Shown one piece after another: positions 9,450-17,875 of a stretch of 64,000 bases of DNA. How positions within the stretch are numbered: the stretch's first letter is position 1; every line of letters begins with the position of its first letter. Position numbers and translations under genes: made by a program. Under the pieces are notes generated by a model. The model was given only the letters and a program-made list of their open reading frames with translations, had not been told where the DNA came from and ran no database searches. This DNA comes from Sphingomonas beigongshangi (lineage in GTDB: Bacteria; Pseudomonadota; Alphaproteobacteria; Sphingomonadales; Sphingomonadaceae). The DNA lies in NCBI RefSeq assembly GCF_016820445.1, contig NZ_JADHDT010000007.1, forward strand, positions 62,001 through 126,000, in the 5' to 3' direction.

Positions 9450-10547
9450 ATGATGTCCGCTGACCTGCCCGCTTTCCGCTTCGATCCGAACCCGTCGCCC
9501 GTCGCGGCGAACGAGCGGACGGCGCGCCTCGTCGACCCGGGGTTCGGGCGCGTCTTCACCGATCACATGGCGCTGATCCGCTACACGGAGGGGCGCGGCT
9601 GGCACGATGCGCAGATCACCGCGCGCGCGCCGCTCACGGTCGACCCGTCGACGGCAGTGCTGCATTATGCGCAGGAGATCTTCGAGGGGCTGAAGGCCTA
9701 TCGCCTCGACGACGGCGATGTCGCGCTGTTCCGGGCCGACGCCAATGCGCGGCGCTTCCGCGATTCGGCGCGCCGGCTGGCGATGCCCGAACTGCCGGAT
9801 GCGCTGTTCCTCGAAAGCTGCCGGCAGCTGGTGGAGACGGAGCGCGACTGGATCCCCACGATCGACGGCGGCGCGCTGTACTTGCGTCCGTTCATGATCG
9901 CGAGCGAGGCCTTTCTGGGCGTCAAGCCGTCGGCCGAATATATCTACATGGTCATCGCCTCGTCGGTGGGCGCCTATTGGAAGGGCGGCGCACGCGCCGT
10001 GTCGATCTGGGTCAGCCGCGACTACAGCCGCGCCGCGCCGGGCGGCACGGGGGCGGCCAAGTGCGGCGGCAATTATGCCGCCAGCCTCGCGGCGCAGTCT
10101 GAGGCGATCCGGCAGGGATGCGACCAGGTCGTGTTCCTCGACGCGGTCGAGCGGCGGTGGGTCGAGGAACTGGGCGGGATGAACGTCTTCTTCGTCTTCG
10201 ACGACGGCAGCCTCGTCACGCCGCCGCTGACCGGTACGATCCTGCCCGGTATCACCCGCGATTCGATCATCCGCATCGCCCGCGACCAGGGGATGACGGT
10301 GCGCGAGGAGCTGTACGGGATCGACCAGTGGCGCGCCGACGCGGCGAGCGGGCGGCTGGTCGAGGCCTTCGCCTGCGGCACCGCGGCGGTCGTGACGCCG
10401 ATCGGCCAGGTCAAGAGCGCGGACGGCGACTTCACGATCGGTTCGGGTGGCACCGGCCAGACGACGCAGCGGATGCTCGACGCGCTGACGGCGATCCAGC
10501 GCGGCCGCGGCACCGACGCGCACGGCTGGGTGCAGCGGCTCGGCTGA
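9450..10547 (+). CDS. ilvE: Branched-chain amino acid aminotransferase
   Basis: 365 residues, the length of the longer (BCAT type II) class IV aminotransferases. It transfers amino groups between Leu, Ile or Val and 2-oxoglutarate, using PLP. The PLP lysine is K204 in GTGAAKCGGNYAASL; other family blocks are LHYAQEIFEGLKAY and the terminal GSGGTGQTTQRML. A second ATG follows at 9453. It is divergent from the MarR gene and followed by a GC-rich hairpin and tRNA-Gln. Confidence 0.95.
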   Translation: MMSADLPAFRFDPNPSPVAANERTARLVDPGFGRVFTDHMALIRYTEGRGWHDAQITARAPLTVDPSTAVLHYAQEIFEGLKAYRLDDGDVALFRADANARRFRDSARRLAMPELPDALFLESCRQLVETERDWIPTIDGGALYLRPFMIASEAFLGVKPSAEYIYMVIASSVGAYWKGGARAVSIWVSRDYSRAAPGGTGAAKCGGNYAASLAAQSEAIRQGCDQVVFLDAVERRWVEELGGMNVFFVFDDGSLVTPPLTGTILPGITRDSIIRIARDQGMTVREELYGIDQWRADAASGRLVEAFACGTAAVVTPIGQVKSADGDFTIGSGGTGQTTQRMLDALTAIQRGRGTDAHGWVQRLG

Positions 10548-10574
10548 CCCCGGCCCGGCGGCGATAAAGACGCA

Positions 10575-10598
10575 CGGCGGGGCTTCCCAACCCCGCCG
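10575..10598 (+). terminator. GC-rich hairpin after ilvE
   Basis: CGGCGGGG (10575-10582) and CCCCGCCG (10591-10598) form a perfect 8-bp stem around an 8-base loop, 28 bases after the ilvE stop. There is no T tract, so it may terminate only weakly or act in mRNA stability. Confidence 0.45.
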
Positions 10599-10625
10599 CT
10601 GCGGCTATAAGGCCGCCCTTCTTGC

Positions 10626-10700
10626 TGGGGCGTCGCCAAGCGGTAAGGCAACGGTTTTTGGTACCGTCATACGCAGGTTCGAATCCTGCCGCCCCAGCCA
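10626..10700 (+). tRNA. tRNA-Gln (anticodon TTG)
   Basis: A 75-base cloverleaf with encoded CCA. The acceptor arm TGGGGCG pairs with CGCCCCA, the D arm is GCCAAGCGGTAAGGC, the anticodon stem ACGGT/ACCGT encloses loop TTTTGGT with anticodon TTG, and the T arm reads CAGGTTCGAATCCTG. The first U and the overall sequence match bacterial tRNA-Gln. It reads CAA codons, and CAG by wobble. Confidence 0.97.
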
Positions 10701-10931
10701 AGCTTTTTCGCTAAGTTAGCCGTTTTTTGCTGAGCGGCGCTGACAGGCGTTCCGCACTTTTCTGCCGGCCCCCCCTAAGTGATCCGCGCACGCGGCATCG
10801 GCATCGGCGAAGCAACGCGGATCCCGTGGTCATCCCGTTCTCGGGCGGGCGAACCAGCGCCCCTTTGCTTGCCGCAGCCTCGACGTAAGCGAGAAGGCGG
10901 GCTCCCGGGGCGACGGGGCGGACGATGCCGT

Positions 10932-12404
10932 TCAACGGATGCCGATGCCGCGCTCGCGTGCCCAGATCACCGCCGCGCTGCGCCGGTTGACGCCGATCTT
11001 CGCATACAGCCGCGACACATGGTTCCGCACCGTGTTGCCCGTCAGTCCGAGTCGGTCCGCGATCGCCTTGTCGTCGGCGCCCTGGCAGATCAGCTCGAGC
11101 ACCTCCCGCTCTCGCTTGCTGAGATCGAGCGGAGGATGCCGCTCCGCGTCACCACCGCCGCGCAAGGTGGCGAGCTTGTCCATGATGGAACGGCTGAACC
11201 AGCTCGCGTCCTTCATCACCGCATCGATGGCCTCGACCAGTTCGAGCTCGCCATGCCGGCGCTCCGTCACGTCCTGGTAGAGCCATAGGGCGCAGCGGTC
11301 GCCGCGCACGTCGATGACCTCCGCGGAGACGAGGCAGTCGATCGGCGATCCCGTGGCCGGCAGCAACCGGACGTCGAGCGTGCGTATGCCGCCACGCTGA
11401 TCCAGCTCGCGCTCGACCTCCTCTCGCTGCGAAGCGTCGTTCCACAACTGGATCTCGTCCGCATCGCGCCCGATCAACGCGTGCGTGCCCCGGCCGGTCA
11501 GGCGCAAAAAGGCCTCGTTGACCTCGACGATACGGTGGTCGGGCAGGGCGGTGACCACCATCCCGCCGGGCGCGAGCCGGAACATCGTGGCGGCGCGATG
11601 CTCGCTCGACGCCAGTGCGCGTTGCGCGAGCCGGCGCGGCTCCAGATCGGCGAAGGTGAAGAGCATGCAGCGCTGATCGCCGACCTCGATCGGCTGACCG
11701 GCCAGGATGACCAGCCGCGAGGACCCGTCTGGCAACGGCAATTCCGCCTCGACCTGCGGAATGGTCAGCCCATGCTGCAGCCGCTCGGCGACTAGCGCAT
11801 GACGCTCGGTATGGGCCAGGATGTCCAGGTCGCGAAGGTGGCGCCCTTCGATCGAATCCCGCGAGCATCCGCAAAGTTCGGCGAAGCCCGAGTTCGCCCG
11901 GATGAAACGCTGGTCGGAGAGGCGCAGGATCAGGGCCGGGGCGGGATTGGCCTGGAACATCGCCTCGAACCGCGCCTCCGCGTCGTAGCGCTCGGACACG
12001 TCCTGGATGACGAGCGCCAGATAATCCGGATCGCCGCCGTCGACGTCCATCACGACGTCGTGCACCATATGCGTCCAGCGCGGTTCGTTGACGCCGACCG
12101 GCGCCACCTCGACGACGACGTCCGGGAAGTTCTCGCCCGCCAGCATCCGCATGATCGGATAGTCGCGCCGGGCGAGGCGCTGGTGGTTGCGATAGCGCAG
12201 GCAGAAACGCTGGCAATACTCGTCCGCCGTCGCGCCGAGCGCTTCGGCCTGCGTCACGCCATGCATCGCCAGCGCCGCCGCATTGGTACCGACGATCGCG
12301 CCGGACGGATCGACGAGGATGACGCCGACGGTAAGCCCAGCCATCAGCTGTTCCAGATGGCGCAGGGTGGGCGCGTGGGACGCATGCGGATGTCGCTGGC
12401 TCAT
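10932..12404 (-). CDS. Multi-PAS LuxR-family transcriptional regulator
   Basis: 490 residues from the ATG at 12404 (MSQRHPHASH). Three PAS-like sensor modules can be traced: residues about 15-130 (GVILVDPSGAIVGTNAAALA), about 145-260 (FQANPAPALILRLSDQRFIR) and about 275-395 (MFRLAPGGMVVTALPDHRIV). The C terminus is a LuxR/GerE HTH (LSKREREVLELICQGADDKA through NHVSRLYAKIG). There is no receiver or kinase, so sensing is probably direct through the PAS domains. It is divergent from the GlsB/YeaQ stress gene, which it could control. Ligand unknown; heme, flavin and redox are all possible. Confidence 0.83.
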   Translation of the reverse strand: MSQRHPHASHAPTLRHLEQLMAGLTVGVILVDPSGAIVGTNAAALAMHGVTQAEALGATADEYCQRFCLRYRNHQRLARRDYPIMRMLAGENFPDVVVEVAPVGVNEPRWTHMVHDVVMDVDGGDPDYLALVIQDVSERYDAEARFEAMFQANPAPALILRLSDQRFIRANSGFAELCGCSRDSIEGRHLRDLDILAHTERHALVAERLQHGLTIPQVEAELPLPDGSSRLVILAGQPIEVGDQRCMLFTFADLEPRRLAQRALASSEHRAATMFRLAPGGMVVTALPDHRIVEVNEAFLRLTGRGTHALIGRDADEIQLWNDASQREEVERELDQRGGIRTLDVRLLPATGSPIDCLVSAEVIDVRGDRCALWLYQDVTERRHGELELVEAIDAVMKDASWFSRSIMDKLATLRGGGDAERHPPLDLSKREREVLELICQGADDKAIADRLGLTGNTVRNHVSRLYAKIGVNRRSAAVIWARERGIGIR

Positions 12405-12447
12405 GCGGCATGAAGCCGCCGGCAACGCTTCGGGTTCCGGCTCCGAT

Positions 12448-12479
12448 GTGACGGAAGTACCAAGTCCATCGTGACGGAA
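12448..12479. promoter_or_regulatory. Direct repeat GTGACGGAA in the PAS-LuxR/GlsB divergent region
   Basis: GTGACGGAA occurs at 12448-12456 and 12471-12479, 23 bases apart start to start, or about two helical turns, in the region between the divergent starts at 12404 and 12597. Tandem same-face repeats like this are typical of regulator sites. Binding by the LuxR-type protein is only inferred. Confidence 0.35.
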
Positions 12480-12596
12480 TGACCATGCCGCCGCGCGTAC
12501 CTGTTGATGCCGAATGAACGCCACGGTCCCGCAGACGGTTAAGCGCCCGCAGAGACGATGATCGGCAATTCCGCCGGTTCGTCCGTGGAGGGTGTC

Positions 12597-12866
12597 ATGG
12601 GCTTGGTAATTCTACTCGTCGTCGGGGGGCTGATCGGCTGGGTCGCCAGCATCATCATGCGGACCGATGGTCAGCAGGGGATATTCCTCAACGTGGTGGT
12701 CGGAATCGTCGGCGCCATGCTCGCCGGCTTCCTGCTGACGCCGCTGATCGGCGGCGCGCCCATCACCAGCGGTGTCATCAGCCTGCCGTCCATCCTCGTG
12801 TCGCTGCTGGGCGCGGTGGTCCTTCTGGGGATCGTCAATCTCTTTCGCCGCGGCACCGTCCGCTGA
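12597..12866 (+). CDS. GlsB/YeaQ/YmgE-family stress response membrane protein
   Basis: 89 residues from the ATG at 12597, which has GGAGG about 7 bases upstream. Three hydrophobic stretches are visible, with the family pattern GGLIGWVASIIMRTDGQQG, then NVVVGIVGAMLAGFLL. These are small inner-membrane proteins (transglycosylase-associated family) commonly induced by general stress. It opens a run of small stress-type genes on the plus strand and is divergent from the PAS-LuxR gene. Molecular function unknown. Confidence 0.9.
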   Translation: MGLVILLVVGGLIGWVASIIMRTDGQQGIFLNVVVGIVGAMLAGFLLTPLIGGAPITSGVISLPSILVSLLGAVVLLGIVNLFRRGTVR

Positions 12867-12950
12867 ACGTTCCGTCGCTCCCTTCCGGTTCCCGTCCGCA
12901 CGACGCGTGCGGCGGGCGGGGGGCGGCAACCTACGACCAAGGAGGTCACA

Positions 12951-13256
12951 ATGCACAGGCACGTCATCGCCGCACTCGTCGCGGCGTCCCTTGCGGCGGG
13001 CGCGTCCGCACAGAGCGCGCACGGATCGCACAACCCGGCGTTGAAACACCCCACCGCCCATGACGTGGCGGCGCCGGCGAAGGGTCGCAATTCGTTCACC
13101 GAGGCGCAGGCACGCGGTCGCCTCGAAAAAGCGGGGTTCAGCGGGGTCAGCAGCCTGACCAAGGATCGCAACGGCGTCTGGCAGGGCACCGCGGTCAAGA
13201 ACGGCGCCAAGGCGACCGTGATGCTTGATTACAAGGGCAATATCACCACCCGCTGA
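12951..13256 (+). CDS. Small exported protein, PepSY-like, function unknown
   Basis: 101 residues with a clear signal peptide (MHRHVIAALVAASLAAGASA, cleavage before QSAHG). AAGGAGG lies 7 bases before the ATG, an excellent ribosome site. The mature part has a helix-turn (NSFTEAQARGRLEKAGFSGV) followed by two strands (LTKDRNGVWQGTAV, KATVMLDYKGNIT), a layout resembling a single PepSY unit. It is probably periplasmic. It sits within the stress gene run and is followed 32 bases later by the YflT-like gene. Many sphingomonads encode such proteins; no function can be named. Confidence 0.75.
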   Translation: MHRHVIAALVAASLAAGASAQSAHGSHNPALKHPTAHDVAAPAKGRNSFTEAQARGRLEKAGFSGVSSLTKDRNGVWQGTAVKNGAKATVMLDYKGNITTR

Positions 13257-13288
13257 GGCGGGCCGGACAGCCAATCAGGAGACAGATC

Positions 13289-13936
13289 ATGACCAGGACG
13301 ATCACGCGCCTGTATGACGATTATGCGGACGCCAAGGCTGCCGTCGCGGCGCTCGAGAGCCATGGCGTAGCGCGCGACGACATCAGCATCGTCGCCAACA
13401 ATGCCGACGGCCGCCATCAGATCGGCGATGGCGCGCGCGCCGACGGTTTGCACGAAGGCGTCAACGACCATGGCGACGTCAGCCGGGGCACGTCCACCGG
13501 CGCGGTCCTGGGCGGGGCCGGTGGCCTGCTTGCCGGCCTGGGGCTATTGGCCATTCCCGGCCTCGGCCCGATCGTCGCGGCAGGCTGGCTCGCTGCCACC
13601 GCGGCGGGCGCCGGGATCGGTGCGGCAGGCGGCGCGGCGACGGGCAGCATCGTCGGCGCGCTCAAGACCGCGGGCCATAGCGACGAGGACGCCAACGTCT
13701 ATTCGGAAGGCGTCCGTCGCGGGGGGACGCTGGTCAGCGTGCGCACCGACGATTCAGCGCCGGGACAGGTGGAGGCGATCCTCGATACCTATCGTTCCGT
13801 CGACCCGGGCGCGCGCGGCGCCGCCTATCGCGCGCAAGGGTGGAGCGCGTTCGACGCCTCCGCGCCAGCCTATACGCGCGACGAGGTGGAGCGCGATCGC
13901 GCGTCCCTCTCGACGCACGGCGACCGCGTCCTCTAG
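13289..13936 (+). CDS. YflT-type general stress protein with glycine-zipper segment
   Basis: 215 residues. The N terminus (TRTITRLYDDYADAKAAVAA through GVARDDISIVANN) matches the general stress protein 17M/YflT fold. The middle (residues about 70-130) is a Gly/Ala-rich zipper, GGAGGLLAGLGLLAIPG and GAGIGAAGGAATGSIVG, which would insert in a membrane as two tight spans. A second ferredoxin-like unit with RRGGTLVSVRTDD follows. The C terminus is polar. It is likely stress-induced and membrane-associated; the molecular role is unknown. It is preceded by a good AGGAGA site. Confidence 0.8.
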   Translation: MTRTITRLYDDYADAKAAVAALESHGVARDDISIVANNADGRHQIGDGARADGLHEGVNDHGDVSRGTSTGAVLGGAGGLLAGLGLLAIPGLGPIVAAGWLAATAAGAGIGAAGGAATGSIVGALKTAGHSDEDANVYSEGVRRGGTLVSVRTDDSAPGQVEAILDTYRSVDPGARGAAYRAQGWSAFDASAPAYTRDEVERDRASLSTHGDRVL

Positions 13937-13965
13937 GGCGGGGGCATAGCGGCAGCCGAGGGCGG

Positions 13966-14349
13966 ATGGTGGGACGTAAACTCTACAACCTGGGCTGCCG
14001 CATCTGCGGGCGTGGCGCGGACATGTTCGGCCACCCCGCTTCGATCGTTCTGGTCGCGCTCTTCTGCGCGATTTGGTTTCTGGCGGCGGGCGCGGCCGGC
14101 GAGAACGCACTGACCCTGATCCTGTCGGTACTGTCCATCACCCTTACCCAGATGGTGCTGAACGGGCAGCGTCGCTCCGAGCAGGCGCTGCACCTCAAGA
14201 TCGACGAGCTGGTCTACGCCATTCAGGGTGCCCGCAACGAGGTGGCGGGTATCGAGACGAAGTCGACGGAGGAATTGGACGCGCTTCGGCGGACGGGCGA
14301 GGCCGCCGAGGACGAACTGGCGCTTCGTGGCGCGACCGACGAAGGATAG
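13966..14349 (+). CDS. Low-affinity iron permease-like membrane protein
   Basis: 127 residues from the ATG at 13966 with GAGGGCGG just upstream. Two hydrophobic segments (HPASIVLVALFCAIWFLA; NALTLILSVLSITLTQMVL) are followed by the family hallmark of the bacterial Fet4-like proteins, ALHLKIDELVYAIQGARNEV, and a polar tail. Fungal Fet4 is a low-affinity iron transporter; the small bacterial relatives have not been shown to transport iron as far as I know. It closes the small stress gene run. Confidence 0.75.
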   Translation: MVGRKLYNLGCRICGRGADMFGHPASIVLVALFCAIWFLAAGAAGENALTLILSVLSITLTQMVLNGQRRSEQALHLKIDELVYAIQGARNEVAGIETKSTEELDALRRTGEAAEDELALRGATDEG

Positions 14350-14478
14350 GGGTGAGGGGCGCCTCGCGCGAATACAGCCTGTGCCGGGGAAGCGGCGCCG
14401 GTCACACGTTCCAAGTTGGATTAAAGCCACGACCCCCGTCGTTCCCACCACGAGAAGGTTGGAATTGGGGGACGATGA

Positions 14479-15264
14479 ATGCAGCGGATCGCTGGAGCCA
14501 TCTTTCTGTCGGTGATGGCGGTCGGCCTGGGTGCCGCCGAGCCGGCGGCGGCGCAGGTCATCGCGTCGCTCGGCGCAGATCATAGCAGCGGCAGCTATGG
14601 CACTGGGGCGCGGATCACGACGTCGAGCGCCTCGATCGGACTGCGCGTCAGGCGCAAGCGGGTGAGCGCCTTCGCCAGCCTTCCCGTCGTCCGTGTCGAT
14701 GCGCCCGGCAATGTCGTCTCGACCGGCGGCCTGCTCGGCCTGCCGATCCTGGTCGATCCCGCGCGCCCCGCGACGCGCGTGCGGCGCGGCGGCATTGGCG
14801 ACGCCGTCGTCGGCGCCTCGGTCCAGTTGGTCGAGCCGCGGCGGCATCATGTCGCACTCGCCGTGACGGGCAGCGCCAAGCTGCCGACGGCGTCGTCCGC
14901 CCGCGGCCTCGGCACGGGCAAGGCCGACTTTGCGGTGACGATGGAAGCAGCGCGACCCGGCAAGGTGACGCCCTTCGCCGCGCTCGGCTATACCGTCACG
15001 GGCCAGCCTGCCACCTATCGGCTCGAGAATGTCACGACCGCCAAAGGGGGCGTCGCGCTTCGCGTCGGGCGGACGAGCGGGGTCAGCCTCTCCTTCGATC
15101 ACGCCTCGCGCGTCACCGAGACGACGGGAGACCGGCAGGACGTCGCGGTCGGCCTGGAGACTAACCTGTCGTCACGCCTGTCGCTGGGCGTGCAGGGCAG
15201 CACCGGGGTAAGCCGCAGCGCGCCCGCCGCGAGCGCGGGAATGCGGATCGGCGTCCGCCTCTAG
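14479..15264 (+). CDS. Exported outer-membrane barrel-like protein, function unknown
   Basis: 261 residues with a signal peptide (MQRIAGAIFLSVMAVGLGAA, cut near PAAAQ). The mature part alternates polar and hydrophobic residues in short strands (ASIGLRVRRKRVSAFASLPV, VVGASVQLVEPRRHHVALAV, SRLSLGVQGSTGVSRS) and ends in MRIGVRL, close to the terminal aromatic or hydrophobic signature of outer-membrane barrels. It resembles the small barrel proteins of unknown function common in sphingomonads. No specific family was recognised. The gene is isolated between the iron permease-like gene and the convergent anti-sigma gene. Confidence 0.6.
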   Translation: MQRIAGAIFLSVMAVGLGAAEPAAAQVIASLGADHSSGSYGTGARITTSSASIGLRVRRKRVSAFASLPVVRVDAPGNVVSTGGLLGLPILVDPARPATRVRRGGIGDAVVGASVQLVEPRRHHVALAVTGSAKLPTASSARGLGTGKADFAVTMEAARPGKVTPFAALGYTVTGQPATYRLENVTTAKGGVALRVGRTSGVSLSFDHASRVTETTGDRQDVAVGLETNLSSRLSLGVQGSTGVSRSAPAASAGMRIGVRL

Positions 15265-15345
15265 AGGACGATCCGTCAGGGTTGGATCGGGGGCGATGCC
15301 GGTCCCGCTTTCATGGAGGTGAATCAGGCCCCGGTCAGGCGACGC

Positions 15346-16008
15346 TCACCGCCAGCCGCGCTGCCGTGCCCTGATCTCGCCGGCGGCATCGAGCGGGTCG
15401 CCGGCCATCATCGCCTGTGCTGCGTTCAGCAGGGCCGCGTCGCCCGAGGCTGCCTGGCGATAATCGGTCCCCGCCGCATGGCTCCCCGGCGTGGTCCTCA
15501 CCAACCGCCAGCCTTCGCCGTCGCGGCAGGCGATGCCATCCCGCGCGCTGCCCGCGAAGACACGGCAATAGGCGCCCTGCTGGTTACGGAAGCTCACCAG
15601 CACCCGAGGATCGCCGTCCATCGCCGCGAGGCGCGTGTCGAGCGCCTCGCCGAGCGCGCCGCCGGCATGATCGGCGCTGCCGGGCGATTGCCGCCACGGC
15701 GCCGCCAGTCCGAGGGAGAGCGCCAGTCCGGCGGCCACCGCTCCGGCCGGCCACCAAGGCGAGACGCGGGGGCGGCGCGGCGGCAGTACGACGACGGTAT
15801 TGGTCAGCAGCGCGGCGAGGCGATCGGGCACCGGCTCCTCCGCGATCGGCGAGAAGGCGCGGGCCATCCGATCGCGCAGCGCGCGATGGTCCGCCACGCG
15901 ACGCTCGAGCGCGGGATCGTTCGCCATCGCCTGTTCGACCCGTTTCGCGGCGATGGGATCAAGCTCGCCATCGGCATAGGCCATCAGCAGCGAATCGTCG
16001 ATCGTCAT
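15346..16008 (-). CDS. Anti-sigma factor, membrane-anchored
   Basis: 220 residues. The N terminus (DDSLLMAYADGELDPIAAKR) is the zinc-less anti-sigma helical domain that binds ECF sigma factors. One membrane span follows at about residues 87-105 (WPAGAVAAGLALSLGLAAPW), then a periplasmic domain of about 110 residues with two Cys (AYCRVFAGSARDGIACRDGE). Its ATG overlaps the sigma factor stop by four bases (ATGA), a standard translationally coupled sigma/anti-sigma arrangement. The signal sensed is unknown. Confidence 0.9.
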   Translation of the reverse strand: MTIDDSLLMAYADGELDPIAAKRVEQAMANDPALERRVADHRALRDRMARAFSPIAEEPVPDRLAALLTNTVVVLPPRRPRVSPWWPAGAVAAGLALSLGLAAPWRQSPGSADHAGGALGEALDTRLAAMDGDPRVLVSFRNQQGAYCRVFAGSARDGIACRDGEGWRLVRTTPGSHAAGTDYRQAASGDAALLNAAQAMMAGDPLDAAGEIRARQRGWR

Positions 16009-16556
16009 GCCGCTTCTCCCATCCGCGCGAGCAGCGCCTGGCGTCCGCGGACGAGGCGCGACGTCAGCGTGCCCATCGGCACATCGAGCACGGCGGCCGC
16101 TTCCTTGTAGGCGAGCCCCTCGACGAGGACGAGCGCCACCGCCTCCCGCTGCTCATCGGGCAACTCCGCCATCGCGCGCTGGACCAGGGCCAGTTCCAGC
16201 CGCGCCTCGATCGCGTGGGCACCGTCGTCGCCGATCGCGACCCCGGCCTCTTCGGGCAGGAAGGTCTGCGCGGCGCGGGTGCGGGCGCGGCCCTGGTCGA
16301 TCCAGGCGTTGCGCGTGATGCGATACATCCAGCTGTCCATCCTCGTTCCCGGTTGCCATTGGTCGCGCGCGTTCAATGCCTTTTCGATCGCCACCTGGCA
16401 CAGATCGTCACCGTCCGCGGCGTCGCGCGACAGAGAGCGGGCAAAGCGCCGCAGGCGCGGCAGGATCTCCAGCAATTCGTCCTCGAACCTCGCCAATGTC
16501 GCTCCGATGTCCCTTCTGGCGGATGAAACGCATGCCGGTGGCCGTTTCATCCCCAT
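16005..16556 (-). CDS. ECF-type RNA polymerase sigma factor
   Basis: 183 residues. Region 2 is at about 25-95 (LPRLRRFARSLSRDAADGDD, then SWMYRITRNAWIDQGR), and region 4 at about 125-178 (MAELPDEQREAVALVLVEGL, AYKEAAAVLDVPMGTLTSRL). It is followed by its anti-sigma gene with a 4-base overlap. The start could also be the ATG at 16550 or the GTG at 16529; with the first ATG only 18 bases separate it from the divergent protease gene. The regulon is not visible, although such factors usually control themselves and the divergent gene. Confidence 0.93.
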   Translation of the reverse strand: MGMKRPPACVSSARRDIGATLARFEDELLEILPRLRRFARSLSRDAADGDDLCQVAIEKALNARDQWQPGTRMDSWMYRITRNAWIDQGRARTRAAQTFLPEEAGVAIGDDGAHAIEARLELALVQRAMAELPDEQREAVALVLVEGLAYKEAAAVLDVPMGTLTSRLVRGRQALLARMGEAA

Positions 16557-16574
16557 GATGACATATTCCTGGCG

Positions 16575-17804
16575 ATGAAAGCGAGACTAGCGTCCCTCTT
16601 GGCGGCGGCGTCGATCACGGGAACGGGGACGGCGGAGGCCCAGCTGCTGCCCACGATGCCCCGTATCGGTGAGCTGGCGCCGGCGCTCGGTCCGGTGGCG
16701 GATACCGTCGCAGGCATTCCTGAGCGCGGCGCCCGCGCGCTGGAGGCCTTGCGGATCGACCGTGTCGCCGCGTTGGTCCGGCGCTACCCCGATCGGATCG
16801 CGAAAGACCCGCAAGGATTTCCGGCGCGCGCCGGCGAGCTGGTCCTGACCGACCCCGATGCGGCGCTGGTCGCCGCCGCGACCCGGCAAGGATATCGCGA
16901 GATCGAGAGCGGGGACCTTCTCGGCGTGCGCTTCACCCGGCTGGCGGTCCCGCCCGGCCGCAGCCTCGCGGCGGCGATCCGCGATCTGCGCAGGCTCGGC
17001 GCCAGCGACGTCGCGGCCGATCAATTGCACGTCGAAAGCGGCGCCATCGCGACCTCGCCCATCGTCCCTGCCGGTGCGGCCGGCCCGAGCGGGGCCGCGC
17101 TTCAAGTCGGCGTGATCGATGGCGGCGTCGCCGACGCGCCCGACCAGCGCGGCTTCGCGATCGGTGCTCCAAGGCCCAGCGCCCATGGGAGCGCGGTGGC
17201 CTCGCTGATCGCGGGCAGGGGACCGATCCGTGGCGCCGCACCGGGAGCCCGGCTCGTCGTGGCGGACGTTTACGGTGCCGATCCGGCCGGCGGCAACGCG
17301 ACCGCCATCGCCAAGGCGCTGGCGTGGCTGGCCGCACGGGGCGTCCCCGTCGTGAACGTCAGTCTCGTCGGCCCCGCCAACCCGCTGCTCGCCCGCGTCG
17401 TCGCGGCGGCGCAGGCCAGGGGCATGCTGATCGTGGCGCCCGTCGGCAACGACGGCCCGGCGTCGCCGCCGAGCTTTCCCGCATCCTATCCGGGGGTCGT
17501 CGCGGTGACCGGGGTCGACGCCCGCAACCGCGTTCTCATCGAAGCTGGGCGCGCCACGCATCTCGATTATGCCGCACCCGGCGCGGACATGATGGCGTCG
17601 GCAGCGGACGGAGCGGCTATCGCCGTACGCGGGACATCGTTCGCCGCGCCGCTGGTCGCCGCGACGCTTGCCCGAGCCTATCCATCGACCGATCCCGGCC
17701 GTCGCGCGGCGGCACTGGGGTCCGTCGATCGCGGAGCGCGACCGCTCGGTCCCCGCTATGGACGCGGTATCGTCTGTGGCGATTGCCGCACGCAGCCTCG
17801 CTGA
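16575..17804 (+). CDS. Subtilisin-like (S8) serine peptidase, exported
   Basis: 409 residues with a signal peptide (MKARLASLLAAASITGTGTA, cut near AEAQ). A propeptide-like region precedes the catalytic domain. The triad is visible: D182 in VGVIDGGVAD, H204 in SAHGSAVASLIAG and S355 in RGTSFAAPLVA, with the oxyanion N292 in APVGNDGPASP. It should be active in the periplasm or outside the cell. The spacing between D182 and H204 is shorter than in classical subtilisins. It is divergent from the ECF sigma gene by 18 bases and upstream of a Gly-rich exported protein gene. Confidence 0.9.
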   Translation: MKARLASLLAAASITGTGTAEAQLLPTMPRIGELAPALGPVADTVAGIPERGARALEALRIDRVAALVRRYPDRIAKDPQGFPARAGELVLTDPDAALVAAATRQGYREIESGDLLGVRFTRLAVPPGRSLAAAIRDLRRLGASDVAADQLHVESGAIATSPIVPAGAAGPSGAALQVGVIDGGVADAPDQRGFAIGAPRPSAHGSAVASLIAGRGPIRGAAPGARLVVADVYGADPAGGNATAIAKALAWLAARGVPVVNVSLVGPANPLLARVVAAAQARGMLIVAPVGNDGPASPPSFPASYPGVVAVTGVDARNRVLIEAGRATHLDYAAPGADMMASAADGAAIAVRGTSFAAPLVAATLARAYPSTDPGRRAAALGSVDRGARPLGPRYGRGIVCGDCRTQPR

Positions 17805-17875
17805 ATTTTTTCGGGATTAAACGCATCGGCGCATCCGTTCTCCGATCAGACACGCAACATCTGAAGGAGAATGAC

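Noticed and set aside
10711..10935. 74-codon frame after tRNA-Gln
   Set aside because: Basic, low-information translation with no ribosome site or similarity; treated as intergenic.
12404..13290. EcfG general stress promoters (GGAAC, 16-17 bases, CGTT) before the small stress genes
   Set aside because: I looked for this pattern and found only partial matches with wrong spacing.
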